Assembly: GCA_900551115.1 (NCBI GenBank) | Contig: URUY01000018.1 | Span: forward strand, 10,349 to 74,348 | Source: an uncultured Lachnospiraceae bacterium | GTDB lineage: Bacteria > Bacillota > Clostridia > Lachnospirales > Lachnospiraceae | Length of the DNA: 64,000 bases | Direction of reading: 5' to 3' | Shown here: piece by piece, positions 9,215 through 17,537 of the stretch | Numbering within the stretch: position 1 is the stretch's first letter | Layout: each line of letters begins with the position of its first letter | Position numbers and translations under genes: made by a program | Notes under the pieces: generated by a model | Databases searched by the model: none | Seen by the model: the letters and a program-made list of their open reading frames with translations, nothing else | Told to the model about the DNA's origin: nothing

Positions 9215-10150
9215 TCAGACTATCGGTATCTTTGTTTTCAAAATCAGGCTTTGAAGCACCTTGGACGCATCTTCCTTCCGCATCTTTGCATCTGATGCAA
9301 GGCTAATCCGGTGCAGCAATACATTAGCCGCAATCTTCTTTACATCATCCGGCTTAACATAGTCACGCTCCTGCATAAAGGCTGCTCCCTGAGCCGCGCT
9401 GACCAGTGCCAGCATCGCTCTTGGGCTTACTCCTAGCACAAAGCGCTCCTCCGCTCTCGTCAGGCCTACCAAATCCTCTATGTAAGAAAGCACCTGAGGC
9501 TTTACCGTGACCCTTGACACTTCCTCACGTATCCGCAAAATATCCTCCGCCGTACAAACGGCCTGCAATTTATCCGGTGCAGCTCCTTCCAGATGCTGCC
9601 GCGCCATCTGAATCTCCTGTTCGCGGCCCGGATAACCAATGGACAGGCGCATCATAAAACGATCCATCTGCGCCTCCGGCAGCGGATATGTCCCGAGAAA
9701 TTCAACCGGATTCTGAGTTGCTATTACCATAAACGGCTTCGGCAGTTCATACACATGTCCGTCCACAGTAATCTGTTTTTCTGCCATCGCCTCCAACAGG
9801 CTTGCCTGCGTCTTGGGTGAGGTTCTGTTGATTTCATCAGCCAGCAAAATCTGATTCATCACGATTCCCTCCCGGTATTCAAATTCCTGCGTTTTCTGAT
9901 TATATACAGATACGCCCAGAATATCTCCCGGCAATGTGTCCGGCGTAAACTGAATCCGCCCCAGGCTGCATTCCATGCTTTTTGCAAGTATCTTTGCAAG
10001 CGTTGTCTTGCCAACCCCCGGTACATCCTCCAAAAGAACATGTCCGTCTGAGAAAAGACAAATCAGCAGATTCTCCACAACCTCTTCTTTTCCCACAAAC
10101 ACTCCGTTAATATTTTCCTTTAACTTCTTTACTGTCTCATAAGAATTCAA
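9215..10150 (-). CDS. MoxR-family AAA+ ATPase
   Basis: A 311-residue AAA+ ATPase. Walker A is GVGKTTLAK (about residue 45), Walker B is LLADEINRTSPKTQASLLEAM (core ADEINR, about residue 107), and sensor 1 is VIATQNPVEFLGTYPLPEAQ (core ATQNP). This is the standard MoxR signature. These ATPases act as chaperones that insert cofactors or remodel partner proteins. As first gene of a MoxR-DUF58-transglutaminase operon it likely acts on those membrane partners. A TATAAT box is visible on the minus strand about 65 bases upstream of the start (10212-10217). Confidence 0.93.
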   Translation of the reverse strand: MNSYETVKKLKENINGVFVGKEEVVENLLICLFSDGHVLLEDVPGVGKTTLAKILAKSMECSLGRIQFTPDTLPGDILGVSVYNQKTQEFEYREGIVMNQILLADEINRTSPKTQASLLEAMAEKQITVDGHVYELPKPFMVIATQNPVEFLGTYPLPEAQMDRFMMRLSIGYPGREQEIQMARQHLEGAAPDKLQAVCTAEDILRIREEVSRVTVKPQVLSYIEDLVGLTRAEERFVLGVSPRAMLALVSAAQGAAFMQERDYVKPDDVKKIAANVLLHRISLASDAKMRKEDASKVLQSLILKTKIPIV

Positions 10151-10258
10151 AATTTCCCCCGCCTTCCTGCATTTTCAGCCGTACTGACTGCATGCTTTTC
10201 CCAATAATGTCATTATAACATATTTATATATATGGAAAAAATAAGAAGTTGTATTTTT

Positions 10259-10444
10259 CTATTCTTCTGCCAGTGTATAAGCCAGCATTTCATAGTGCAG
10301 CCTGCACCCTTCGGTTATATTTTCCGGCAACAGCGCTCTTGCCACAAAATTCAGCTCGCCGCTGTCACTCTCCGCTTCCCCAATTTTTCTTAATCCGGCA
10401 TAATCACCGTCAATCCTTACCACTCTGTAATCACACGTTAGCAT
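10259..10444 (-). CDS. Small hypothetical protein (61 aa) downstream of the aldo/keto reductase
   Basis: A 61-residue acidic protein with a well-formed beta/alpha pattern (MLTCDYRVVRIDGDYAGLRKI; ends YEMLAYTLAEE). It follows the aldo/keto reductase gene by 14 bases on the same strand, so it is probably the second gene of that transcript. A ribosome-like AGAGGA lies before the ATG. I do not recognise the family. The composition and codon pattern look like a real small protein and not like chance. Confidence 0.6.
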   Translation of the reverse strand: MLTCDYRVVRIDGDYAGLRKIGEAESDSGELNFVARALLPENITEGCRLHYEMLAYTLAEE

Positions 10445-10458
10445 ATAACAGTCCTCTC

Positions 10459-11466
10459 TTAAAGAAATGTCTTAAAGTCCTCATAGTTTCTCTCAAGGAG
10501 CTTCGGCGTATCCAGTCCATAGGGGCACCGGCTCATACATTTATTACAGTGCAGGCAGCTTTCAATCTTTTTCATCTTTTCCTGCCATTCTTTTGTCAGG
10601 TAGGATTCTTTGGGCGCACGGCGCAGCATCAGGCTCATTCTTGCACAGTTATTAATTTCAATGCCGGCAGGACAGGGCATACAGTATCCACAGCCTCTGC
10701 AAAAATCACCGGAAAGCTGCTCCCTGTCCTTTTCAATCTTTTTTTGCATCTCTTCTGTCAGCTTGGGAGGATTTTCCTGATAGGAAATGAACTCGTCCAG
10801 CTCGTTTTCCCGCTGCACGCCCCAGATAGGCGCAACATTATCAAACTGAGCAAGATAAGCATACGCTGTTGCGGAATCATTAATCAGTCCGCCGGAAAGA
10901 GCCTTCATGGCGATAAAGCCCATATTTGCCTGCCGGCAGGCTTCCACAAGCTGCAAATCCGCTTCCGATGCCAGATAGGAAAAAGGAAATTGCAGTGTCT
11001 CATACAGTCCTGATGCGATGGCCTCCCCGGCAACTGCAAGCCTGTGGTTGGTAATTCCGATATGCCTGATTTTTCCCTGCTTTTTTGCCTCCAGCATAGC
11101 ATCATAAAGCCCGGATTCATCCCCCGGCTTGGGGCAGAAGGCCGGATTATGGAACTGATAGATATCTATGTAATCGGTTTGCAGCATGGAAAGGCTTGTT
11201 TCCAAATCCTTAAAAAACTGTTCCGCATTCTCCGCACCGGTCTTGGTACTGATAATGATTTTGTCCCTGGTATAGGCAAAAGCAGCTCCCAGCTTTTCCT
11301 CACTGTCCGTGTACCACCTTGCCGTATCAAAATAATTGATGCCATAATAAAATGCTTTCTGCAAAAGATATACGGCTTCTTTTTTAGAAATACGCTGAAT
11401 GGGCAGCGCCCCAAATCCGTTTTTACTTACTGTAAGTCCTGTTTTTCCCAATGTGACCGTCTGCAT
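10459..11466 (-). CDS. Aldo/keto reductase with C-terminal ferredoxin-type 4Fe-4S domain
   Basis: The 335-residue product starts MQTVTLGKTGLTVSKNGFG. An N-terminal TIM-barrel aldo/keto reductase domain contains the catalytic Asp/Tyr region (NYFDTARWYTDSEEKLGAA), the Lys in ISTKTG and the His position in IYQFHNP. The last 90 residues hold two cysteine clusters, CRGCGYCMPCPAG and CLHCNKCMSRCPYG, typical of the Fe-S-containing AKR subgroup of anaerobes. The start is set at 11466 because AGGAGGAG lies eight bases upstream; a longer reading frame to 11505 has no such site. The start overlaps the end of the acetyltransferase gene by 40 bases, so the two are probably co-transcribed. The substrate is unknown. 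Confidence 0.9.
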   Translation of the reverse strand: MQTVTLGKTGLTVSKNGFGALPIQRISKKEAVYLLQKAFYYGINYFDTARWYTDSEEKLGAAFAYTRDKIIISTKTGAENAEQFFKDLETSLSMLQTDYIDIYQFHNPAFCPKPGDESGLYDAMLEAKKQGKIRHIGITNHRLAVAGEAIASGLYETLQFPFSYLASEADLQLVEACRQANMGFIAMKALSGGLINDSATAYAYLAQFDNVAPIWGVQRENELDEFISYQENPPKLTEEMQKKIEKDREQLSGDFCRGCGYCMPCPAGIEINNCARMSLMLRRAPKESYLTKEWQEKMKKIESCLHCNKCMSRCPYGLDTPKLLERNYEDFKTFL

Positions 11467-12137
11467 AAAAACTCCTCCTGATATTTTATTTCCCGTATCA
11501 AGCAATACTGCTTGAGCTTTAAATACTTTTTCATAACCCCGAATATCTTGAATCCGAACCGTTCGTAAAAAGCTATATTTTTCGGATTGTGGGTTTCCAA
11601 AGAAATCATCAGTTTATTTTCATCTGCATACCGGATAACTTCCATTATCAGCTTTGCGGCAATACCGTGGTGCTGGGCCTGCGGATCTACCGCAAGATAT
11701 ATGATATGCAGTCTTTTATTTTGATGAAGCTGCGTTGTCCAGTTAGAATTCAGATAAGCCCTGCCCATGGCAAAATTAAAGAAGGTTTTTAAAGACGGGT
11801 CTTCCTTTATGAGATATCCGTCTGTTTTCAAAGCCGCCTGTATTTCTGCAAAATAGTATTTAAGGAAATTATAGGGTGTCGATTCATCCGATACCACCAG
11901 CATTCCCTGAAGCTTATCACTGTCTGCAAATATCTCGCAGTTTTCATAAGATTCTGTTATATCACAGACAAACAGCTGCGGCAGAAGCCTGTTCCTTATC
12001 TTTTCATCCGGTATCAGCTCCTGATACAACGGGTCATAGGCAAAGCACTTATTCAAAAGAGCCTCAAGCCTTGGCAAATCGTCCTTTTCTGCCTTATATA
12101 ATATGTCACTTTCCATGATAACCCGTTTCCTTTTCAT
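11427..12137 (-). CDS. GNAT-family N-acetyltransferase
   Basis: A 236-residue protein with the GNAT fold in its second half: LHIIYLAVDPQAQHHGIAAKL carries the acetyl-CoA-binding Q/RxxGxA/G motif, and ISLETHNPKNIAFYERFGF is the conserved beta-5/alpha-4 segment. The N-terminal part resembles the general acetyltransferase family that acts on small molecules. The start at 12137 has AGGA seven bases upstream; an alternative ATG at 12116 would remove seven residues. It precedes the aldo/keto reductase and overlaps it by 40 bases. The substrate is not inferable. Confidence 0.82.
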   Translation of the reverse strand: MKRKRVIMESDILYKAEKDDLPRLEALLNKCFAYDPLYQELIPDEKIRNRLLPQLFVCDITESYENCEIFADSDKLQGMLVVSDESTPYNFLKYYFAEIQAALKTDGYLIKEDPSLKTFFNFAMGRAYLNSNWTTQLHQNKRLHIIYLAVDPQAQHHGIAAKLIMEVIRYADENKLMISLETHNPKNIAFYERFGFKIFGVMKKYLKLKQYCLIREIKYQEEFLCRRSHWEKQDLQ

Positions 12138-12233
12138 GAGCGCATCCTAACTGCCCTCATGGGCATTGTAGCACAATCTTTTATATAAAAGTAGTAGAAA
12201 AAAATAAATTTTGTATGATATAATAGCCACAAA

Positions 12234-12464
12234 AGAAAAACAAGCACCGCGAAGCGGTATTTGTTTTTCTTGTGGCATTAACGAGCAAACGGGCTGCGAA
12301 ACAGGCAATAAGCGCGAGAGCGCGGGTTTGCGAGTGTAGTGAGCGCAGGAGAAAAATAAGCGCTGCGAAGCGGTATTTGTTTTTCTTGTGGCATTAACGA
12401 GCAAACGGGCTGCGAAGCAGGCAATAAGCGCGAGAGCGCGGGTTTGCGAGTGTAGCGAGCGCGG
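12234..12464. repeat. Tandem-duplicated 116-bp intergenic repeat
   Basis: Two nearly identical copies with a period of exactly 116 bases lie between the acetyltransferase and the MFS gene (GCGAAGCGG at 12249 and again at 12365; end motif GAGCGC at 12341 and 12457). Each copy is rich in short palindromes (GCGCGAGAGCGC, CCGCGAAGCGG). Copies differ at only a handful of positions. It resembles dispersed hairpin-forming intergenic repeats common in Lachnospiraceae. No coding function is visible. Confidence 0.85.
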
Positions 12465-12505
12465 ATTTGTCCAAAGAAATTTCATTAATACGAGGTAACA
12501 ATAAC

Positions 12506-13732
12506 ATGCACAACCATAACAGTAATCACACCCTGACGGCAAAACACAGCAGTTCTAATTACAATAAAACCATATATGCCTGCTTTACCGGCTATATTGT
12601 ACAGGCTATTATCAATAACTTTGCACCGCTTTTATTTTTGACCTTTCAGTCTGCTTATCAGATTCCTCTCTCGCAGATTACGCTGCTTGTTACGTTCAAT
12701 TTTGGCTTACAGCTTCTGATCGATCTTGTATCCGCCGGATTTATCGATAAAATCGGCTATCGCACTTCTGTTATTGCGGCACACATCTTCTGTACCGCGG
12801 GGCTGATACTGATGACGATTCTGCCGGAGCTTCTTCCCAACGCCTTTACGGGACTTCTTATTTCTGTATTGGTATATGCCCTCGGAGGCGGTCTGCTTGA
12901 GGTTCTGGTCAGCCCTATTGTAGAAGCCTGTCCGACTGACAACAAAGAAAAAACCATGAGTCTTTTACACTCGTTCTACTGTTGGGGCCATGTAGGAGTA
13001 GTCCTGCTTTCCACCCTTTTCTTCCAGCTTTTCGGCATTGAAAACTGGAAGTTCCTCACGCTTATATGGGCAGCCGTCCCCTTCTTCAATATCTTTTTAT
13101 TTGCCACAGCACCGATAGCGGAATTAGGCAGCGAAGACGGTCACAGCCACTCCCTGCTTAAGCTCGCAAAAGAGAAGGTTTTCTGGGTTTTTATGCTTCT
13201 CATGCTCTGTGCTGGAGCCTGTGAGCAGGCAGTCAGCCAGTGGGCGTCCACCTTCGCCGAAAAGGGGCTGGGTATCAGCAAAACTGCCGGAGACCTTGCC
13301 GGTCCTATGCTGTTTGCCATCCTGATGGGTACCTCCCGGCTGATTTACGGAAAATGGGGCGATAAAATCAATCTGAACAAATTTATGGTCTTCAGCGGCA
13401 TCTTATGCGGAATTTCCTATTTAATCATATCCCTGTCGCCGCTTCCTGTCATAAGTCTCTTAGGCTGCGGTCTGTGCGGACTTTCGGTAGGAATTTTGTG
13501 GCCGGGCACCTTCAGCATGGCGGCCAAATCCATCAGAAACGGCGGCACCGCTCTTTTCGCCTTTTTAGCGCTTGCCGGAGACCTCGGCTGTACCAGTGGC
13601 CCTACCTTTGTGGGCTTTGTTTCGGAGGCCTTTCAGGACAATCTGAAAATCGGGATTTTTGCAGCGCTGATTTTTCCTGTTCTCCTGCTTTTAGGGCTTA
13701 TTATCAGTAACAAAAGCTTACGGACAAGCTAA
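12506..13732 (+). CDS. MFS transporter
   Basis: A 408-residue major facilitator with twelve predicted membrane segments. The loop-2 motif is recognisable (SAGFIDKIGYRTSVIAAHIF), as is a conserved second-half loop (GKWGDKINLNKFMVFSG). The start at 12506 is chosen because GAGG lies about nine bases upstream. A longer frame from 12467 starts within the upstream repeat copy and has no ribosome site. The N-terminal 25 residues are His/Asn/Ser-rich and hydrophilic. The family best fits fucose/glucose-type or uncharacterised sugar MFS carriers, but the substrate is not determined. The gene stands alone on the plus strand, between two hairpin-rich repeats. Confidence 0.87.
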   Translation: MHNHNSNHTLTAKHSSSNYNKTIYACFTGYIVQAIINNFAPLLFLTFQSAYQIPLSQITLLVTFNFGLQLLIDLVSAGFIDKIGYRTSVIAAHIFCTAGLILMTILPELLPNAFTGLLISVLVYALGGGLLEVLVSPIVEACPTDNKEKTMSLLHSFYCWGHVGVVLLSTLFFQLFGIENWKFLTLIWAAVPFFNIFLFATAPIAELGSEDGHSHSLLKLAKEKVFWVFMLLMLCAGACEQAVSQWASTFAEKGLGISKTAGDLAGPMLFAILMGTSRLIYGKWGDKINLNKFMVFSGILCGISYLIISLSPLPVISLLGCGLCGLSVGILWPGTFSMAAKSIRNGGTALFAFLALAGDLGCTSGPTFVGFVSEAFQDNLKIGIFAALIFPVLLLLGLIISNKSLRTS

Positions 13733-13773
13733 TGGGACATCCCGGTTTCCTGTTACCTAAAAATTTTCCTACA

Positions 13774-13898
13774 GTCAATAACCCCGCTGCAAGCAACGGG
13801 GCATGGAATTTGATGCGCTGCAAGCAGCGGGGTATTGACCCTCGCGGCATTCGCTAAATGCTCGTGCAAGCACGGCACTTGGCTCATTGCTCGCGGGA
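13774..13898. repeat. Hairpin-rich dispersed intergenic repeat
   Basis: A 125-bp block contains three consecutive hairpins, each with the loop-proximal pattern TGCAAGCA: CCCCGcTGCAAGCAaCGGGG (13782-13801), CGCTGCAAGCAGCG and CTCGTGCAAGCACGGC. It is followed by GGCTCATTGCTCGCGGG. The shared TGCAAGCA core suggests a mobile or amplified palindromic element of the REP/MITE kind. Confidence 0.7.
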
Positions 13899-13907
13899 AT
13901 AAAAGAA

Positions 13908-13939
13908 GAGGCTCTGCCAGGCAGCAGCCTCCCCTTTTT
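13908..13939. terminator. Bidirectional rho-independent terminator
   Basis: GAGGCT...AGCCTC with an inner CTGCC/GGCAG stem, followed on the plus strand by CCCCTTTTTA and on the minus strand by TTCTTTTATT. It separates the convergent MFS and mannanase genes and can serve both. Confidence 0.75.
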
Positions 13940-13967
13940 ATCAACATTTTTTAATTTTATTTAGAAA

Positions 13968-16900
13968 CTAAAACTGAAATTCAAAATCCGAAATAACAAC
14001 GGTTCCGGTAACCTTTTCGCCCTGGCCTGCATAGATTTTATATGCAATGGCTCTGACATCCTCTGCTCCCTGCAGCTTACCTGTATAGGACCAGCCGCTT
14101 GCCTGGGACTTCCATTCAGCTCCGTCAAGCTCATAGACTACTTCCACCGTCTCTCCCGGAGCAATCACTCTTTCTCCGCCGACACCATCCACCGTTCCGG
14201 CATTTTCCTGCCATATCCAATCCCCTGTAGTCTTCATTACCAGAGTAATATGAATATCCTCGTCACTGTTGTTGGTGATTGTGCTGACCAGCTTTCCGTA
14301 AGCGGAGCAATTAAGTCCGGTTCCCGTTCCGGGTCTGGTTTCCGTCTGCGGTCCTGCCGCATCCTCTTCCGTGATATCCGCAAAGCCCACTGTCAACGTG
14401 CCATTTTCATCACAGCTGTATTCCGTTGTGTTTGTCCACGAGCTTTCCGGATACTGCCAGGTAAAGAATGCCGCAGTTTTCGGTCTGTTCAGCTCCGCAA
14501 CGGCACCTCCAAAGCTATCCTTTTCAAAATCGTAGTCCGTTACTACCGAAAGGAAATCTATGGTGCCTGCAAAAGCAGAACCGCTTCCCTGTACGCGGAA
14601 CAGAACCGCCATTACCTCATCCAGGTTCGGACAGCCTGTCAAATCAAAGGACAGTATCGTTGTTGTCTGTGCCGGTACTTCCTGATACTTATCATATTCC
14701 GTCCACTCCCAAAGTCCGCCAACCTTAAAAATCGGCTGTATCTGCAGCGGATAGAGATTGTTATTTCTTACCACCAAATCAATACTGGTATTTTCCGACA
14801 AATCCAAGCCACCGACCATATTGCAGAGATAAGGGTATTTTTCCTCGCGCAGGTCAAAATTGAGACGAATACCGCCGTTGCTCAAAGTCTCCGGCACTGT
14901 AATCTCCGATTCGGTATCATCTCCTTCACCCGACACATACCAGCCGTCCAGCTCTTCAAACCATCCTGCAGAAAGCTCAGTATCTATTTCTGTGGAAGGC
15001 GCATCCACCTCTCCCGAACCTCCGGGCTGTTCAGGGGGTGTCACCTCTCCCTCATGTCCGGGGCCATCATAGGTTTTTAAGGTATATGCCATTCTCGCAG
15101 TAGCCTGAATACCGATACCTTCCGCATAAAATACATATTTTCCCCAATCTGTAAGGTCCGTTCCTGCCCAGTCTCTGGATAAATCCAGCGTAATATCCGT
15201 TCCGCCGTTTCCTTTCCAGGACCATGCAGCATAGCCGATTCCTTTTTCCGTGCAATACTGCATAATGGTTTGTTCGTCCACATCTCCGCCATTCTGGAAA
15301 TCACCGAATTCACCGATACAGAAGCTTACTCCCTTGGAAAGCATGGCGTCAATATTGCTTTTTACCGTGTCGGCATCTGCTCCTGCTACGGAATACATAT
15401 GTATCGAAAACATAGTGTTGCCCGTTTCGTCTGCCGCATATACACTCCGGCAGTTATCGATACAGGTCGCCGTTTCCTGTCCGTATCCGGCTGCATCTAC
15501 CATTATTACATTTTCAATTCCCGCATTTCTCATGGTTCTGATTGCCGACTGGTAAGCACCGGTCCACGTAGAGCCGTTGCCCCATGTGCCAAGCCATTCA
15601 TTTGCCACATTGACAATTACATAATCCTTGTGGGCGTTCAGCAAATCCTTCATGGACAGCCAGTAATCAACTGCCGTATTCAGCCGTGCAGTATCATCAT
15701 ATCCTGTATGGTCATGTACCTCTAAAATACATACAAGCCCGTTTTTCTCACACCAGGAAATAATATTTTCCACCTCTGAAACGCCGGTTTTCGTCCACTG
15801 TGTTCCATCCGCCAGCACCACGCGCACACAGTTTGCGCCCAAATCTGCAACCGCTTCTATAGAGGTTTCTGTGTAGCCTGTATACCATGCATGTGCAACG
15901 TTAATGCCCCGCATGATAAACTCATTGCCGTTTCCGTCATAGAGCCTGCCCTCTTTGACATACATGCCGTTCCCTTGGGATTCACCACCGCCGGGTACTT
16001 CCGTAGGTTCAGGTGTTGCCGTAGGCGTCGGTGTTACTGTAGGTTCAGGTGTCGCCGTAGGCTCTGTTGTGGGTTTGGGCGCTTCTGTAGGCTGTACTGT
16101 AGGCTGCGGCGTCTCTGTACTGCCTGTATCCACTGCCTCTACAACCACATAATCAAGTGCTGTGTAACCCCAGTTGGCAGATACACCGAATTTGTGAGTA
16201 CCCGCTCCCAGCGTATACTCCTCTGTGTACTTCTCCCAACTGTTTCCTCCGGTATACAGCGTACCTGCTCCGGCTTCATCCAGATACAGCCAGTTTTCCT
16301 TGTAGCTGTCTGCATTGGTTACCAGAGTGATTCTGTACTCACCGTCTTTTGGTACGGTAAAGCTTACTTCTCCCCAGCCGGCTTCCAGATAAAGATAGCC
16401 GCTTCCGGAATAACCTGAAAACAAATCAGAAGCAATTCTGTTTCTGCCGTTTTCCTCGTAACACTTTGCATCCTCAAATTCCACCTTTACGCTGAATCCG
16501 TCCTCTACAGCCGGTGAAGTCGGCGTAGGCGTAGGCACTGCTGTAGGTTCCGGTGTCGGTTTAACAGTAGGCACCGGTGTTGCAGTAACTTCGGGCGTAG
16601 GTGTCGGCGTACTGCCCCCTGCGTTTACTGCCTCGATTATAACATAATCAAGTGCCGTATAACCCCAGTTAGCAGATACACCGAATTTATGGCTTCCTGC
16701 ACTCAGGTTACAGATAATGGTGTATTCCTCCCACTTATTACCGGCTGTGTAAAGCGCGCCCGCCCCGTTTTCATCCAGATATAACCAGTTTTCCTTGTAG
16801 GTATCTGCATTGGCTGCCAGAGTGATTTTGTACTCGCCGTCCTGCGGTACAGAAAAATGAACCTCCCCCCAGCCTGATACCAAATAGAGATACCCGCTTC

Positions 16901-17111
16901 CGGAATATCCGGAAAATAATGATGAATCAATATAATTCATCCCGTTTTCTTCAAAACGGTTGGCATCTTCAAATTCAATCTTTTCTCTGAAGCTACCGTC
17001 TGTTCTGTTCTCTGCCGCTTCCGCCGTCTGTTTCGGTGCTACGAATAGCATGGATACAAACAACAGGACTCCCATGGCAAAAGAAAGAACTCTTTTAGTT
17101 TTTCTTCGCAT
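13968..17111 (-). CDS. Secreted multidomain beta-mannanase (GH5, subfamily 8-like) with two CBM35-like domains
   Basis: A 1047-residue exported enzyme. A signal peptide (about 1-32, cut after AEAAE) is followed by two near-identical carbohydrate-binding modules of the CBM35 type (about 42-160 and 210-328). These are joined by Pro/Thr/Glu-rich linkers of 40-55 residues. The GH5 domain (about 390-690) starts GNEFIMRGINVAHAWYTG. The acid/base Glu is in IVNVANEWLG and the nucleophile Glu in FCIGEFGDF, and AAWSWKGNGG is also typical of bacterial subfamily 8 endo-mannanases. Two further beta-rich modules (about 715-870 and 870-1047) look like carbohydrate-binding domains. It would cleave beta-1,4-mannan outside the cell. 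No sortase or SLH anchor is visible. Specificity for mannan is inferred from motif likeness. Confidence 0.9.
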   Translation of the reverse strand: MRRKTKRVLSFAMGVLLFVSMLFVAPKQTAEAAENRTDGSFREKIEFEDANRFEENGMNYIDSSLFSGYSGSGYLYLVSGWGEVHFSVPQDGEYKITLAANADTYKENWLYLDENGAGALYTAGNKWEEYTIICNLSAGSHKFGVSANWGYTALDYVIIEAVNAGGSTPTPTPEVTATPVPTVKPTPEPTAVPTPTPTSPAVEDGFSVKVEFEDAKCYEENGRNRIASDLFSGYSGSGYLYLEAGWGEVSFTVPKDGEYRITLVTNADSYKENWLYLDEAGAGTLYTGGNSWEKYTEEYTLGAGTHKFGVSANWGYTALDYVVVEAVDTGSTETPQPTVQPTEAPKPTTEPTATPEPTVTPTPTATPEPTEVPGGGESQGNGMYVKEGRLYDGNGNEFIMRGINVAHAWYTGYTETSIEAVADLGANCVRVVLADGTQWTKTGVSEVENIISWCEKNGLVCILEVHDHTGYDDTARLNTAVDYWLSMKDLLNAHKDYVIVNVANEWLGTWGNGSTWTGAYQSAIRTMRNAGIENVIMVDAAGYGQETATCIDNCRSVYAADETGNTMFSIHMYSVAGADADTVKSNIDAMLSKGVSFCIGEFGDFQNGGDVDEQTIMQYCTEKGIGYAAWSWKGNGGTDITLDLSRDWAGTDLTDWGKYVFYAEGIGIQATARMAYTLKTYDGPGHEGEVTPPEQPGGSGEVDAPSTEIDTELSAGWFEELDGWYVSGEGDDTESEITVPETLSNGGIRLNFDLREEKYPYLCNMVGGLDLSENTSIDLVVRNNNLYPLQIQPIFKVGGLWEWTEYDKYQEVPAQTTTILSFDLTGCPNLDEVMAVLFRVQGSGSAFAGTIDFLSVVTDYDFEKDSFGGAVAELNRPKTAAFFTWQYPESSWTNTTEYSCDENGTLTVGFADITEEDAAGPQTETRPGTGTGLNCSAYGKLVSTITNNSDEDIHITLVMKTTGDWIWQENAGTVDGVGGERVIAPGETVEVVYELDGAEWKSQASGWSYTGKLQGAEDVRAIAYKIYAGQGEKVTGTVVISDFEFQF

Positions 17112-17461
17112 ATACTACCTCCTATATTTATTTTGTAAGTCAGGCCTGCTTACTTAATTAGATTAAGCTAAAATTAATCGCTTTGCAATACTTATTTTGT
17201 TTATTTTTATATATTTTTTAAATTTATTTTTTAGTTTTATTTAGCTTTAAAGGCGTTTTGTCCAATTTGTGTTAAACATTTTTGTCTTCTTTGTTTATTT
17301 TGTACACTTTATTTATGTTTTCGTTCTTTCTTTTTTACCTTGCATTAAGCTATTATTTTTCTTATATTTAGTCTATTTTTAATTCTTTTCTTTTTGTGAC
17401 ATCTGTTTTGCAACAGTCTTTATGCGATATAAAACTGCTCTGATTTTGCAAATACACTATC
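17112..17461. other. AT-rich divergent intergenic region (mannanase / chemotaxis receptor)
   Basis: About 350 bases of strongly T-rich sequence separate the mannanase start from the receptor promoter. Apart from the promoter listed separately I see no ORF, structured RNA or clear operator. A possible catabolite-response-like motif on the minus strand near 17175-17195 does not fit the consensus spacing. Confidence 0.4.
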
Positions 17462-17490
17462 TTGAAAAATAAAATACCGTATTGTACAAT
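17462..17490 (+). promoter_or_regulatory. Promoter of the methyl-accepting chemotaxis protein gene
   Basis: TTGAAA (17462-17467) and TACAAT (17485-17490) with a 17-base spacer. The predicted start near 17497 supports the ATG at 17538 as initiation codon, with a 40-base leader. Confidence 0.6.
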
Positions 17491-17537
17491 GAGGTTGAAA
17501 CCACATATTGGAAAACACTTTTAAACGGGGTGCTGCC

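Noticed and set aside
17175..17195. Catabolite-response (cre) site upstream of the mannanase
   Set aside because: TTGCAAAGCGATTAAT has the wrong spacing between the TG and CG elements of the consensus.
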